This document shows positions 46,258 through 54,433 of a stretch of DNA of 64,000 bases, one piece after another. A program made the translations under genes and the position numbers. This stretch comes from an uncultured Pseudanabaenaceae cyanobacterium (GTDB lineage Bacteria > Cyanobacteriota > Cyanobacteriia > Pseudanabaenales > Pseudanabaenaceae): NCBI GenBank assembly GCA_937927915.1, contig CALGKB010000004.1, forward strand, positions 124,001 through 188,000, read 5' to 3'. The notes under the pieces are model-generated. The model worked only from the letters and a program-made list of their open reading frames with translations, did not search any database and was not told where the DNA came from. Position 1 is the first letter of the stretch. Every line of letters begins with the position of its first letter.

Positions 46258-47028
46258 TTAGGCAGATTTGAAGAAGCGAATTATTTCCCTTACGTGCTCC
46301 AAAAATTGACTGTCAACTGTCAGTTGGGATATAGCTTGTTTCGATTCCTGCCTGACCCGATCGATTTCCTGGGTATGTGAAACTGCCATGTGTTCTAATT
46401 TGTCATTGATGAGAGCCAGTTGGCGACGGGTTTCTTGCATAAATTCCTGTTGTTTGACTAGCCAGGAGTCAGGATTATCTAGTTCAAATTGCGCCTGCAA
46501 TTGTCTGACATTATGTTCTAGCCCCTCTAAACGATAGCGCAATTCAATGACATCTTCCCTGGGGTATCGCACTTGTTGGGCTATTTCTTGTAGGCGGTTA
46601 GTGAGGTATTCATAGGCACTCACGATCGGTCTTAAAAAAGTTAGCAATAATGCTCCTGCCGCTCCCCAATAGCCTATTTGTCCACCACTGTATTTAGCTA
46701 ATAGATAAAATCCCAGAGCAGAAATAAGGTGCAGAGATAGGGCAATAGCTAAAGAACGGTTGACCCAGGCACGGGCAAATTCCACCTGTTGCTTATCTAA
46801 ATAAATACCACGTTCCCTGGAACTTTCGGCATCATTGATTACTTGCCTGGCACGAAAATGAATATTCCAAGGTACAGTGACAACTAATAATAACCAACCG
46901 AAAATTGCCCCCCCCGTTAACCAGTCCTGTACTGATCCAATTGGTACCTGCAACCACTGGGTTAAACCCACAATCACCAGGACAAAAAGAAAAATTGCTA
47001 AACCGATCGATAACAAACTTTTCACCAT
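46258..47028 (-). CDS. membrane protein with long C-terminal coiled coil, unknown function
   Basis: A 256-residue protein. Four hydrophobic segments are visible (SLLSIGLAIFLFVLVIVGLT; GGAIFGWLLLVVTVPW; LAIALSLHLISALGFYLLA; GAAGALLLTFLRP). The second half is a coiled coil (LRYRLEGLEHNVRQLQAQFE; ALINDKLEHMAVSHTQEIDR). I do not recognise the family. ATG 47028 starts just before the first helix; a GTG at 47052 would add eight residues. The gene lies alone between nrdJ, which it converges on with 91 bases between, and transaldolase. Confidence 0.7.
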   Translation of the reverse strand: MVKSLLSIGLAIFLFVLVIVGLTQWLQVPIGSVQDWLTGGAIFGWLLLVVTVPWNIHFRARQVINDAESSRERGIYLDKQQVEFARAWVNRSLAIALSLHLISALGFYLLAKYSGGQIGYWGAAGALLLTFLRPIVSAYEYLTNRLQEIAQQVRYPREDVIELRYRLEGLEHNVRQLQAQFELDNPDSWLVKQQEFMQETRRQLALINDKLEHMAVSHTQEIDRVRQESKQAISQLTVDSQFLEHVREIIRFFKSA

Positions 47029-47059
47029 AATTAACTTTGCATAAATTAGCACAAATTAT

Positions 47060-47086
47060 GAATAGAAAGGGGGAAACATTCCCCCA
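47060..47086 (-). terminator. terminator after transaldolase
   Basis: On the minus strand, 30 bases after the tal stop, the hairpin GGGGGAATGTTTCCCCC (complement of 47069-47085) is followed by TTTCTATT. The stem is five to seven G-C-rich pairs with a small loop. The T-tract is interrupted by one C, so efficiency is uncertain. Confidence 0.6.
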
Positions 47087-47114
47087 AATAACAAGGTAGC
47101 TAGGAGTTGAATTT

Positions 47115-48239
47115 TTATGCAGCGACCTTAAGTTGGTTGACTTTTTCTGCCAGAGAGTTCATCAAGGCGGTAAAAGGTTGGACGAATTTCTCAATCCCCT
47201 CTACCTGCAATTCCTGCATCACTTGCTCAAGGTTAATACCTAGGTCTGTCAACTCTTGCAATACTTGTTGTGCTTCTGCCAAGCCCATTTCAATTCTAGT
47301 TTCCACGTCACAGTGATCAATACAGGCAGCGATCGTTTCCGGAGGCATGGTGTTAACGGTGTTTTCCCCCACCAGGTTGTCCACATACATAACATCACTG
47401 TAGGCAGGGTTCTTAGTGCTCGTACTTGCCCACAATAGACGCTGTTCTTGCGCTCCCTTCTCCTTCAAGGCTTGCCAACGATCGGTGGCATAAAGTTGTT
47501 TGTATTTCTGATAAGCCATCTTGGCATTGGCAATAGCAGCCTTCCCCTTGAGAGATTGAATCTTCTGGGGATCAACATCGGTCATCTTATCTAGCAGAGC
47601 GTCAATCTTGGTGTCAATGCGACTGAGGAAGAAGCTGGCAACGGAGGCAATGTGAGCGATCGGTTCTCCCTTTTCTACTCGTTGTTCTAAACCTGCCATG
47701 TAGGCTAAAGCCGTCTCCTCATAGTCTTTTACAGAGAATAGGAGAGTAACATTGACAGGAATCCCTCTAGCAATCACTGCCGTTGTAGCTTGCAAGCCCT
47801 CCACTGTACCAGGAATCTTGATCATGACATTGGGACGATCGATCGTCTGCCAGAATCGCACTGCCTCAGCAATTGTGCCTTCTGTGTCGTGGGCAAGATG
47901 GGGGGAAACTTCAATGGAAACATAACCATCTTTACCGTTGGTCTCGTCATAAACAGGGCGGAGAATGTCAGCGGCATCCTGAATATCTTTGAATGCCAAA
48001 GTTTCATAGATTTCCGTGACAGACTTACCAGCTTTGATGGCTGCCAAAATGGCATCGTCGTAGATAGCGTTGCCCGCGATCGCTTTTTGAAAGATAGCAG
48101 GATTGGAAGTAATGCCCTTGATGCCTTGATTTTGCACCATGTCAGCTAGAGCACCCGACTGAATGATGTTGCGGCTGAGATTGTCCATCCACACACTTTG
48201 ACCGTGTTCGGCGATTTCAATGAGATGATTCTTTGCCAT
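47115..48239 (-). CDS. tal: transaldolase
   Basis: A pentose phosphate/Calvin-linked enzyme that transfers dihydroxyacetone units. Length is 374 residues from ATG 48239, which is preceded by GGGTGGGAA; the upstream in-frame codons lie in the leader. The Schiff-base Lys is in NVMIKIPGTVEGLQATTAVI (about 137-156). SVWMDNLSRNIIQSG, GITSNPAIFQKAI and LLWASTSTKNP are family signatures. The length fits the longer, about 370-residue transaldolase type found in cyanobacteria. A terminator follows. Confidence 0.94.
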   Translation of the reverse strand: MAKNHLIEIAEHGQSVWMDNLSRNIIQSGALADMVQNQGIKGITSNPAIFQKAIAGNAIYDDAILAAIKAGKSVTEIYETLAFKDIQDAADILRPVYDETNGKDGYVSIEVSPHLAHDTEGTIAEAVRFWQTIDRPNVMIKIPGTVEGLQATTAVIARGIPVNVTLLFSVKDYEETALAYMAGLEQRVEKGEPIAHIASVASFFLSRIDTKIDALLDKMTDVDPQKIQSLKGKAAIANAKMAYQKYKQLYATDRWQALKEKGAQEQRLLWASTSTKNPAYSDVMYVDNLVGENTVNTMPPETIAACIDHCDVETRIEMGLAEAQQVLQELTDLGINLEQVMQELQVEGIEKFVQPFTALMNSLAEKVNQLKVAA

Positions 48240-48308
48240 GTGTTTTTCCCACCCAACGATCGCTATGATAGAAGTCCTACTGCCTGCTTTCCCCATTCTT
48301 CACACTCT

Positions 48309-49490
48309 CTACAGAAATTTTTTAATATTTGTTAACAACTCCTCTGCCCCTACCTCTGCCACCAACTGCTGCTGATGATAGAGATAATAGCGGTTGGGAG
48401 CACAACCGACGGCGAGAAAATCACAATGACTGTTATAGGCACAGAGTTTGGCACAGCCACTGAGGTGAAGGTGTAAAGGTTTATCTGCTAGGGAATATTG
48501 TAATATTTGGGCATCGGTTTGGGTGTCTGTCCAACTGGCAAGGCAGTCTTTACCAGCACAGGCACTGATGGCTAAGGGGGGAGGGCAGAAGGAGAAGTGA
48601 TAATGACTGAGGATTTGACAACATTCCCTGCTAAACGAGCGATGGACAAAGGGCAATACAACATTTCGCCAGGGAGTGAAACGGACTTCCGGTATGCGAT
48701 AACGATGACAGACAGTAATTAATTGTGCCAATTGCAGACTAGATAAGTGACCGAGGGGTAAAAAGATACCGATGTAGTAAAAATCATTGTCCTTTTGGGG
48801 GTGAAGACCAAGATGTGCATTTGGCATTGATTTACGGTCAATGGACACCTCTTCTATCTTCTGACCTAACCGATCGATACCGTAGCTAGCAATCATCTTG
48901 GAAAAGCGGGGTTGTGTGTCTGTTAATTTCGTAAATTCTAAATAAAGGTGGGCTAAGTGGTCGAGAATATTGATTACTTCTGTAGAGCTGACAGTTATGC
49001 CTATAGTTTTATTGAGGATAATTTGACAGCAATTCTCCCCCATTGCCCTAACTAAAATGTCATTCGTAAGCGCTGCGATAGATAGAGCTTCTCCCCCGTC
49101 AAAGCCCACACTGAACTTTGGTGAAAGGTACCGTAATTCTCTTCTCTGTGCTAGATAATCTTCCCACCGTTTTGCCACTGGGAAAAGGTCTGTCATGGCT
49201 TCCCGATCGATGCCACAGGTGGGACTGAGCATGATATTGCGCAGATGGTCTGTCTCTAGGTTGCCCACCAAACCAACATCTTGTAGTTCTTCGATCACCC
49301 TAACTGATAAAAGCGACTCCGATCGGTATTGCAGGTTTCCCCGCCTGGTAATTTCCAGCTTGCCCTCTGTCAGACAAGTTTGTATCTTTTGTAATTGCAG
49401 CAGAGAAACTCTACCGCCCACCAAGCGCAGACGATAGAGCCAACCCCCTGGGGTAGGGATTGGTTGCCCCATAGACGGACAGGCATTCAT
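48309..49490 (-). CDS. cobG: CobG-like precorrin-3B synthase / siroheme [4Fe-4S] reductase-like protein
   Basis: A 393-residue protein built like half of a sulfite/nitrite reductase: two ferredoxin-like domains (PTPGGWLYRLRLVGGRVSLL; AHLGLHPQKDNDFYYIGIFL) and a cluster-binding region with CAGKDCLAS and LSGCAKLCAY. In the family these four Cys hold the iron-sulfur cluster. CobG catalyses the oxygen-dependent step of aerobic B12 synthesis, so this call rests on length, motifs and the CobW neighbour. A sulfite-reductase-like protein of other function is possible. Its ATG overlaps the cobW stop (ATGA). Confidence 0.75.
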   Translation of the reverse strand: MNACPSMGQPIPTPGGWLYRLRLVGGRVSLLQLQKIQTCLTEGKLEITRRGNLQYRSESLLSVRVIEELQDVGLVGNLETDHLRNIMLSPTCGIDREAMTDLFPVAKRWEDYLAQRRELRYLSPKFSVGFDGGEALSIAALTNDILVRAMGENCCQIILNKTIGITVSSTEVINILDHLAHLYLEFTKLTDTQPRFSKMIASYGIDRLGQKIEEVSIDRKSMPNAHLGLHPQKDNDFYYIGIFLPLGHLSSLQLAQLITVCHRYRIPEVRFTPWRNVVLPFVHRSFSRECCQILSHYHFSFCPPPLAISACAGKDCLASWTDTQTDAQILQYSLADKPLHLHLSGCAKLCAYNSHCDFLAVGCAPNRYYLYHQQQLVAEVGAEELLTNIKKFL

Positions 49491-50527
49491 GTTTCTAAAT
49501 AGGCTTTCACGCTATCTAATGTCAGATTTCTACCGATGAAGACTAAACGGGTCATGGGTTTTTCTGCCTGCTGCCAAGGGCGATCATAGGTAAGTTCAAT
49601 CCGATCGGCTACTCCCTGAATCACTCCCCGCATAGGCTTCCCTGGCACATGGACAAAGCCCTTGATGCGATAGACTTCTGTTTGTCTGTTAATCTCTTTT
49701 AACTTAGGGACTATCTCTGCTGCTGTAAAAGACCGCTGGGATTCATAATAGACAGAATTGATGTCCTCATCGTGCTCGTGGTCTTCTTCGTTATCGTGAT
49801 GACTAGGGCGATTGTCCAAATCCTCTTCCACCGCACTGTTAAAGCCCAAAATAATGGCAGGGTCAATCTTACCGTTTTGACAGGCAAGTACCTTGATGCC
49901 TGGACGCAGTTCCGTCTTTAACCATGCCTCCACCTTCTGTTGTTGTGCCCGATCGAGCAAATCTGTCTTGGTCATTAACACAAGGTCAGCACAGGCGAGT
50001 TGGTCTTCCAAGAGTTCTGCCAGGGGTGTTTCATGGCTGATGCTGGGGTCATTCTCCCTTTGTTTTTGCAGAGCTTCTAAATCTCCCACAAACTTGCCCT
50101 GGGCAAGGGCTTCTCCATCTACGACAGTTACAACTCCATCAACGGTAAAACTATGGCGAATTTCCTGCCATCGAAATGCCTGCACCAGGGGTTTAGGCAG
50201 TGCCAACCCCGATGTTTCAATTAACACATGATCAATCTGTCCCCTTCTTTTTGCCAGTTCTTGCATAGTTGGTAAAAATTCCTCCTGCACTGTGCAACAG
50301 AGGCAACCATTAGTTAACTCCACAATGTTGGGTGTCACTTCTTTTCCTGCTTCATCACAGACACGACAGGCTTGTAGCAGTTCGCCATCGATGCCCACTT
50401 CCCCAAATTCATTCACCAAAACGGCAATTCTCCGTCCCCGATTATTTTGCAATTGTTCACGGATCAAAGTAGTTTTACCACTGCCCAAAAAACCAGTGAT
50501 AACTGTCACAGGAATCTTCGCTGCCAT
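49487..50527 (-). CDS. cobW: CobW-type metallochaperone GTPase (COG0523)
   Basis: A 346-residue G3E-family GTPase. Walker A is TGFLGSGKTT (11-20), the metal-binding CLCC motif is at 75-78, and the guanine specificity motif is MTKTDLLD (about 193). A His/Asp/Glu-rich loop (HHDNEEDHEHDED, about 250) may hold metal. The C-terminal CobW domain (YRIKGFVHVPGKPMRGVIQG) is complete. In this cobalt/B12 context it probably supplies Co2+ to corrin synthesis, though family members also serve zinc. ATG 50527 has AGGAG upstream inside the end of hupE. Confidence 0.92.
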   Translation of the reverse strand: MAAKIPVTVITGFLGSGKTTLIREQLQNNRGRRIAVLVNEFGEVGIDGELLQACRVCDEAGKEVTPNIVELTNGCLCCTVQEEFLPTMQELAKRRGQIDHVLIETSGLALPKPLVQAFRWQEIRHSFTVDGVVTVVDGEALAQGKFVGDLEALQKQRENDPSISHETPLAELLEDQLACADLVLMTKTDLLDRAQQQKVEAWLKTELRPGIKVLACQNGKIDPAIILGFNSAVEEDLDNRPSHHDNEEDHEHDEDINSVYYESQRSFTAAEIVPKLKEINRQTEVYRIKGFVHVPGKPMRGVIQGVADRIELTYDRPWQQAEKPMTRLVFIGRNLTLDSVKAYLET

Positions 50528-50539
50528 TGTCCATCTCTC

Positions 50540-51154
50540 CTAGAAATTTGGCAATAAATTGTCAATGAGGTGTTGTAGGCAAAAGGTAATTCCAACCCCC
50601 AGTAAAACAAATCCGATCGGTCTATAGCTATCTTTGAGGCATCCCTTAGTCAAGAAAAAAGCTGTTAAGGTAACTGCCAGTTGAATGAAGGTAAACCCTA
50701 ACAAATAGGCAACTAGAGGACTAGTTTCTGCCCCTACAATCGACTCTCCGTAGGCGTAGCCATGCCAAATCCCCCCCACTAATGCCAGGGCAATTATCAA
50801 ATATAATTGGGGGTGATGTTTGCTGATAATCAGGCTACTAAATACCAACAAAGACAGGCTAATTCCTAACTCTAGGAAGGGTAATTCTAGCTGCAGTAAA
50901 TGTAAAAATGTCCCCAAACTAGCTGCTAGTAGAAAAACGATCGGGATAATTATTCCCCCCCCTAGTAATGCTCCTAAAATACCGACTGCAATTACAGTGG
51001 CAAAGTGGTCTAAACCAATAACTGGATGAGCAAGACCCGAGAAAAAACCATCAAAAGCAGTGCGGGGTAATTCCCCCCCCATCATGTGATGCGCCTGGGC
51101 AGGCAAAAGGCATAAAAACAAAAAGAGTAAAGACAAAAACATTCTTAACACCAT
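50540..51154 (-). CDS. hupE: HupE/UreJ-family metal transporter, probably cobalt
   Basis: A 204-residue membrane protein with a signal-like first helix (RMFLSLLFLFLCLLPAQAHH) and about six further helices. The motif HPVIGLDHFATVIAVGILGA is diagnostic of HupE/UreJ, and HLLQLELPF and GGIWHGYAYGES are also typical. HupE genes under B12 riboswitches in cyanobacteria have been proposed to import cobalt; that is the most likely role here. ATG 51154 is supported by GAGGT eight bases before. The longer frame upstream lies in the riboswitch and is not protein-coding. Confidence 0.9.
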   Translation of the reverse strand: MVLRMFLSLLFLFLCLLPAQAHHMMGGELPRTAFDGFFSGLAHPVIGLDHFATVIAVGILGALLGGGIIIPIVFLLAASLGTFLHLLQLELPFLELGISLSLLVFSSLIISKHHPQLYLIIALALVGGIWHGYAYGESIVGAETSPLVAYLLGFTFIQLAVTLTAFFLTKGCLKDSYRPIGFVLLGVGITFCLQHLIDNLLPNF

Positions 51155-51174
51155 ATCTGTACCTCGCAGATTGT

Positions 51175-51315
51175 TTGTCTGTCTACTTGGCGGGCATTCT
51201 GACTGAGAAAGATGACCTTTCATCACAGCTGCGGGACAGCGCTGGACTTGCACCAGACTTTCCCCGATCGGTTCCTACCGACCTCCAACGGCTGACCCCC
51301 GTTGGAACCAAGGAC
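51175..51315 (-). promoter_or_regulatory. cobalamin (B12) riboswitch upstream of hupE-cobW-cobG
   Basis: On the minus strand the conserved core is clear: GGGAA, then GGTGCAAGTCCAGCGCTG (complement starting at 51254), then CCCGCAGCTGTGA. After a variable arm comes the B12 box AGTCAGAATGCCCGCC (complement of 51189-51204). These match the canonical order GGTGCAAATCC...GCNGCCCCCGCAACTGT...AGTCAGG.GACCTGCC. Paired elements GGTTCC/GGAACC and AACGG/CCGTT lie at the 5' side. It sits between the stop of the DUF2993 gene and the hupE start, so adenosylcobalamin should repress the operon. Exact ends are approximate. Confidence 0.93.
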
Positions 51316-51325
51316 TATGTCTATA

Positions 51326-52108
51326 TTATGGCAAACGATCGAGTTGGGCAAACCCGATGAACTGCATCTGCCCTTGGGTGATGTCAAACTTTAGCACCCT
51401 TGCTCTGATCCCCTGCGCTTCCAACTGGCTGAGGTCCAACAAACGGTTCGCTCCCCGTACCAGCGTATTGATTAAAATATCAGGAATTCTCATGCCCTCA
51501 ATGTACAAATCTACACGGCTGAGTTTGATATTGCCGTTCGGTAAAACCTCAATGGCAAGGTCAGCAGTAATGTCTAAAGGTTTAATCTCTTTCTTGCGGG
51601 GGCTGAGATTTGCTGTCAATCTAATGCGTTGATCAGACAGAAAGAAGATTTGGGGATTAGTGACATCAATTTCCTCGACACCCAAGCTGGGATTAAAGCT
51701 GGAAAAATCTGCCTTGATACTCTGAAATAAAGACCGAATTTGTTCCGCCCCCAAAGCCCGATTGATGTCCTCTTCTTTGACAATTACTTTGACTACCGCC
51801 TGTAACGGCTCCACCAGTCTGACCTGGTTGTTGGCTAAGTTAATATTGACCCGATCGGTTTCCAGTTCTAATATATCTACGCGCAAAAAGGGAAAGAAAT
51901 AGACACCGCGACTAGCAAGACGCACCCTGTCAATTCTCCCCTGCAATATTTGATAATTGGGACTAGTATCTACCCTTACAGCTAACTCCTCAATGCGGGG
52001 TACCTGCTGGCGAATTGCCCCCTCCACCGTTTGATTAACTAATATCCCTAACCCACTCCCTAACCCCAACAGGCTAGTGAGAATAACTGCTACTGTTTCC
52101 ACTGCCAT
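51326..52108 (-). CDS. DUF2993 (LmeA-like) lipid/envelope-associated protein
   Basis: A 260-residue protein with an N-terminal hydrophobic segment (VAVILTSLLGLGSGLGILVN) and a long beta-rich domain (LQGRIDRVRLASRGVYFFPF; LEVDGEI-like strands such as IKLSRVDLYIEGMRIPD). This is the DUF2993 family, widespread in cyanobacteria and actinobacteria and resembling lipid-binding tubular domains. Function here is unknown. It lies directly upstream of the riboswitch on the same strand, so its transcript could run into the riboswitch unless terminated. Confidence 0.85.
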   Translation of the reverse strand: MAVETVAVILTSLLGLGSGLGILVNQTVEGAIRQQVPRIEELAVRVDTSPNYQILQGRIDRVRLASRGVYFFPFLRVDILELETDRVNINLANNQVRLVEPLQAVVKVIVKEEDINRALGAEQIRSLFQSIKADFSSFNPSLGVEEIDVTNPQIFFLSDQRIRLTANLSPRKKEIKPLDITADLAIEVLPNGNIKLSRVDLYIEGMRIPDILINTLVRGANRLLDLSQLEAQGIRARVLKFDITQGQMQFIGFAQLDRLP

Positions 52109-52165
52109 TCCCTTGCCTTTACCCCATTACTCTAACAAAAAATCTCTCTTAGTCCCTAAATTTTT

Positions 52166-52858
52166 ATGCTAACTTTTTACAGGAGTTGCTTGCCATTCCT
52201 CTCTGTGTCCAATCCCGACAACCAGCTTGACCTCCCCCCCCTCACGGTGTTTCGCCATGAATTTGTGGGGCGCATGGACTTATTTGCCGATCGACAGACG
52301 GTCATGGACTACCTCGACCGCCATCAGGGCTGGTTTCGCCGCTGTGCCCATCCTTTCCGTGCTGACCCGATCGGGGAGAACGGCTATGCCATTGGGATAG
52401 GGAAAATTGGTGCCTTTGGCTTCAAGGTTGACCCCAGGGTAGGATTGCATCTATTGCCCCAAGAGCAGGGGGTGTACCGCATCTGCACTATCCCCATTCC
52501 CGACCAGGAACCCCAGGGCTACGAAGTGGATTTTAGGGCAGAGATGTACCTGCAGGAAGAGCCTGTCCCCCCCGCCTACGAAACAGACATCCCCCTGATG
52601 ACGAAGGTGGAATGGCACCTTTTACTCACCGTATCCCTCCGCTTCCCCCCCTTCATTTACCGCTTGCCCCAGGAAACCATCCAGTCCACAGGGGATGCCA
52701 TCCTAGCTATGGTAGTCCGTCGTGTCTCCAATAGCCTTACCCGCAAGGTGCAAGCAGACTTTCACCACACCCACAACATCCAGGTACCCAAAAAGTACAA
52801 GTATGACCCCTCTAAAACAGTCGTTTCGATCCGTCAGGGCGAATCGTCGCCCAGTTAG
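52166..52858 (+). CDS. DUF1997 family protein
   Basis: A 230-residue soluble protein of the cyanobacterial/plant DUF1997 family, with typical segments: AIGIGKIGAFGFKVDPRVGL (about 75-94), then YEVDFRAEMYL and the C-terminal ILAMVVRRVSNSLTRKVQAD followed by FH. Function unknown; plant homologues are plastid-targeted. ATG 52166 opens the only long frame. The 3' end overlaps the convergent kinase gene by 47 bases. Confidence 0.82.
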   Translation: MLTFYRSCLPFLSVSNPDNQLDLPPLTVFRHEFVGRMDLFADRQTVMDYLDRHQGWFRRCAHPFRADPIGENGYAIGIGKIGAFGFKVDPRVGLHLLPQEQGVYRICTIPIPDQEPQGYEVDFRAEMYLQEEPVPPAYETDIPLMTKVEWHLLLTVSLRFPPFIYRLPQETIQSTGDAILAMVVRRVSNSLTRKVQADFHHTHNIQVPKKYKYDPSKTVVSIRQGESSPS

Positions 52859-54386
52859 TCTTTGCCATCGCCAGTTGTTCGTCGGTTACCCTAGCAGCCT
52901 TGAGGTCCGCTCCCTGGAGGTTTGCCCCCTTCAAATTGGCATTGGTGAGAAATGCCCCCTTCAAGTTTGCCCCACTCAAATTAGCCCCGCTTAGGTTAGC
53001 CTTCCCCATGTAGGCGTACTGCAGATTTGCCTCCCTTAAATCGGCATTGGTGAGGTTTGCACCCCCTAAATCCGCCTTGGTGAGAATTGCCCGCTGTAAC
53101 TTCGCATGGCTGAGGTTCGCCCCCGACAGCTTCGCTTGGGTCATAATGCTGCCCTGAAAGCTAGCCCCCGTCAGGTCAGAGTGGGAGAAGTCTGTCTCCT
53201 GCAGCTTGGAGCGACTCATCACAATTCCCTGTAAGTTAGCACTGGCAAGGGAAGCCTTGGAGAGGTCTTGATTAGCAAAATTACGCTTGCCGTGATTGTA
53301 CTCTACTATAACTTTGCGCCCCCCTTTCAAATCCTTAGCAGGGTTGCGTTCCGGTGCCCTTGTGAGCATCCCCTGTCCCGCCAAATCCTGTTGTCTAGTG
53401 TTTTCCGCTGGGATACGAGTAATTCTACCCCGCCCTGGAATAGGAGGACGGCTAGGGGAACTGATGGTGGGACTGATAGTAGAGGCAGGGGCGCTGGATA
53501 GGTCTTTGAGTACTTCTTCCGCCGATCGGTAGCGCTGGCTGAGGGACTGCTGCAACATTTTGTCAAAAATTGCCATCATGTCCTCACTCATTTTCACCTG
53601 GGACTTCCAGTTGATCTCCCCTGTGCGGGGGTCATGCCCATAGTCCTTTGGGGAGCGCCCCGTCATTAAATAGAGACAGGTCATTGCCATCGCATAAATA
53701 TCACTGGCGTAGACAGGACGCATTGCCATCTGCTCCGGCGGCGCAAATCCTGGTGTCCCGATGGCAAAGTTGGTCAACAGAGCACTGGGGTCTTCCTCTG
53801 CCAGATGGGGGTTGAGCTGGGTAGAAACGGCGCCAAAGTCGATTAGCACTAGCTTGCCGTCCTGCTTGCGGCGGATGATGTTGGCGGGCTTGATGTCACG
53901 GTGAATGACACCGTTTTCATGGATAAAGGAGAGAGCAGGCAGAATCTCTAGGAGTAGTTTGCGGATGCCCTCTTGACTAAACACACCGTGGCGCTCTAGT
54001 TCCTGCTTTAGGGTCTCTCCCTCGATGTACTCCTGTACTAGGTAAAAATAGCCGTTTTCCTCAAAGTAGTCCAGTAGGCGAGGAATTTGGGGGTGGTTGC
54101 CGATCTTGCCCAGAGTGTATGCCTCCCGCTCAAACAGCTCCCGTGCCATTTTCATCACACTGGGGGAATGGGTACTGGGGCGCAGTTGCTTGACCACACA
54201 CACAGGCTTGCCCGGCAGTCCGTAGTCATTAGCCAGAAATGTGGCTCCAAACCCTCCTTTTCCCAAGGGACGACTGGCTACATATCTGCCCCGCAACTTC
54301 AAACTGGCTCCACAGGAGGCACATACATCATCCCGATCGGGGGGGTTTTGGGGAGAGCTACAGTTGGGATTAACGCAATAACTCAC
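52812..54386 (-). CDS. Ser/Thr protein kinase with zinc ribbon and pentapeptide repeats (SpkB-like)
   Basis: A 524-residue kinase. The N-terminal zinc ribbon has C4, C9, C22 and C25. The kinase domain (about 35-300) is complete: LGKGGFGATFLA glycine loop, Lys66 in CVVKQLRP, IHRDIKPANII and VLIDFGAVST. A linker rich in Ser, Thr and Pro follows. The C-terminus (about 365-510) is a run of pentapeptide repeats of the A(D/N)Lxx type (LSGANLSHAKLQRAILTKAD), forming a right-handed beta helix. Layout matches Synechocystis SpkB, which is linked to motility and oxidative stress. It converges on the DUF1997 gene. Confidence 0.93.
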   Translation of the reverse strand: MSYCVNPNCSSPQNPPDRDDVCASCGASLKLRGRYVASRPLGKGGFGATFLANDYGLPGKPVCVVKQLRPSTHSPSVMKMARELFEREAYTLGKIGNHPQIPRLLDYFEENGYFYLVQEYIEGETLKQELERHGVFSQEGIRKLLLEILPALSFIHENGVIHRDIKPANIIRRKQDGKLVLIDFGAVSTQLNPHLAEEDPSALLTNFAIGTPGFAPPEQMAMRPVYASDIYAMAMTCLYLMTGRSPKDYGHDPRTGEINWKSQVKMSEDMMAIFDKMLQQSLSQRYRSAEEVLKDLSSAPASTISPTISSPSRPPIPGRGRITRIPAENTRQQDLAGQGMLTRAPERNPAKDLKGGRKVIVEYNHGKRNFANQDLSKASLASANLQGIVMSRSKLQETDFSHSDLTGASFQGSIMTQAKLSGANLSHAKLQRAILTKADLGGANLTNADLREANLQYAYMGKANLSGANLSGANLKGAFLTNANLKGANLQGADLKAARVTDEQLAMAKTNWATIRPDGSKRLF

Positions 54387-54433
54387 GGCTCTGACTCAAG
54401 CAACCACAGTCTAAGTCTATTCTAAACCGCAAA

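Noticed and set aside
51155-51253. N-terminal extension of hupE
   Set aside because: This DNA is the 3' half of the cobalamin riboswitch, and the ATG at 51154 has a good ribosome site and opens the signal peptide.
52900-53290. Repeated DNA pattern suggesting a tandem repeat array
   Set aside because: It is the pentapeptide-repeat coding region of the kinase; similarity is at the protein level with divergent DNA.
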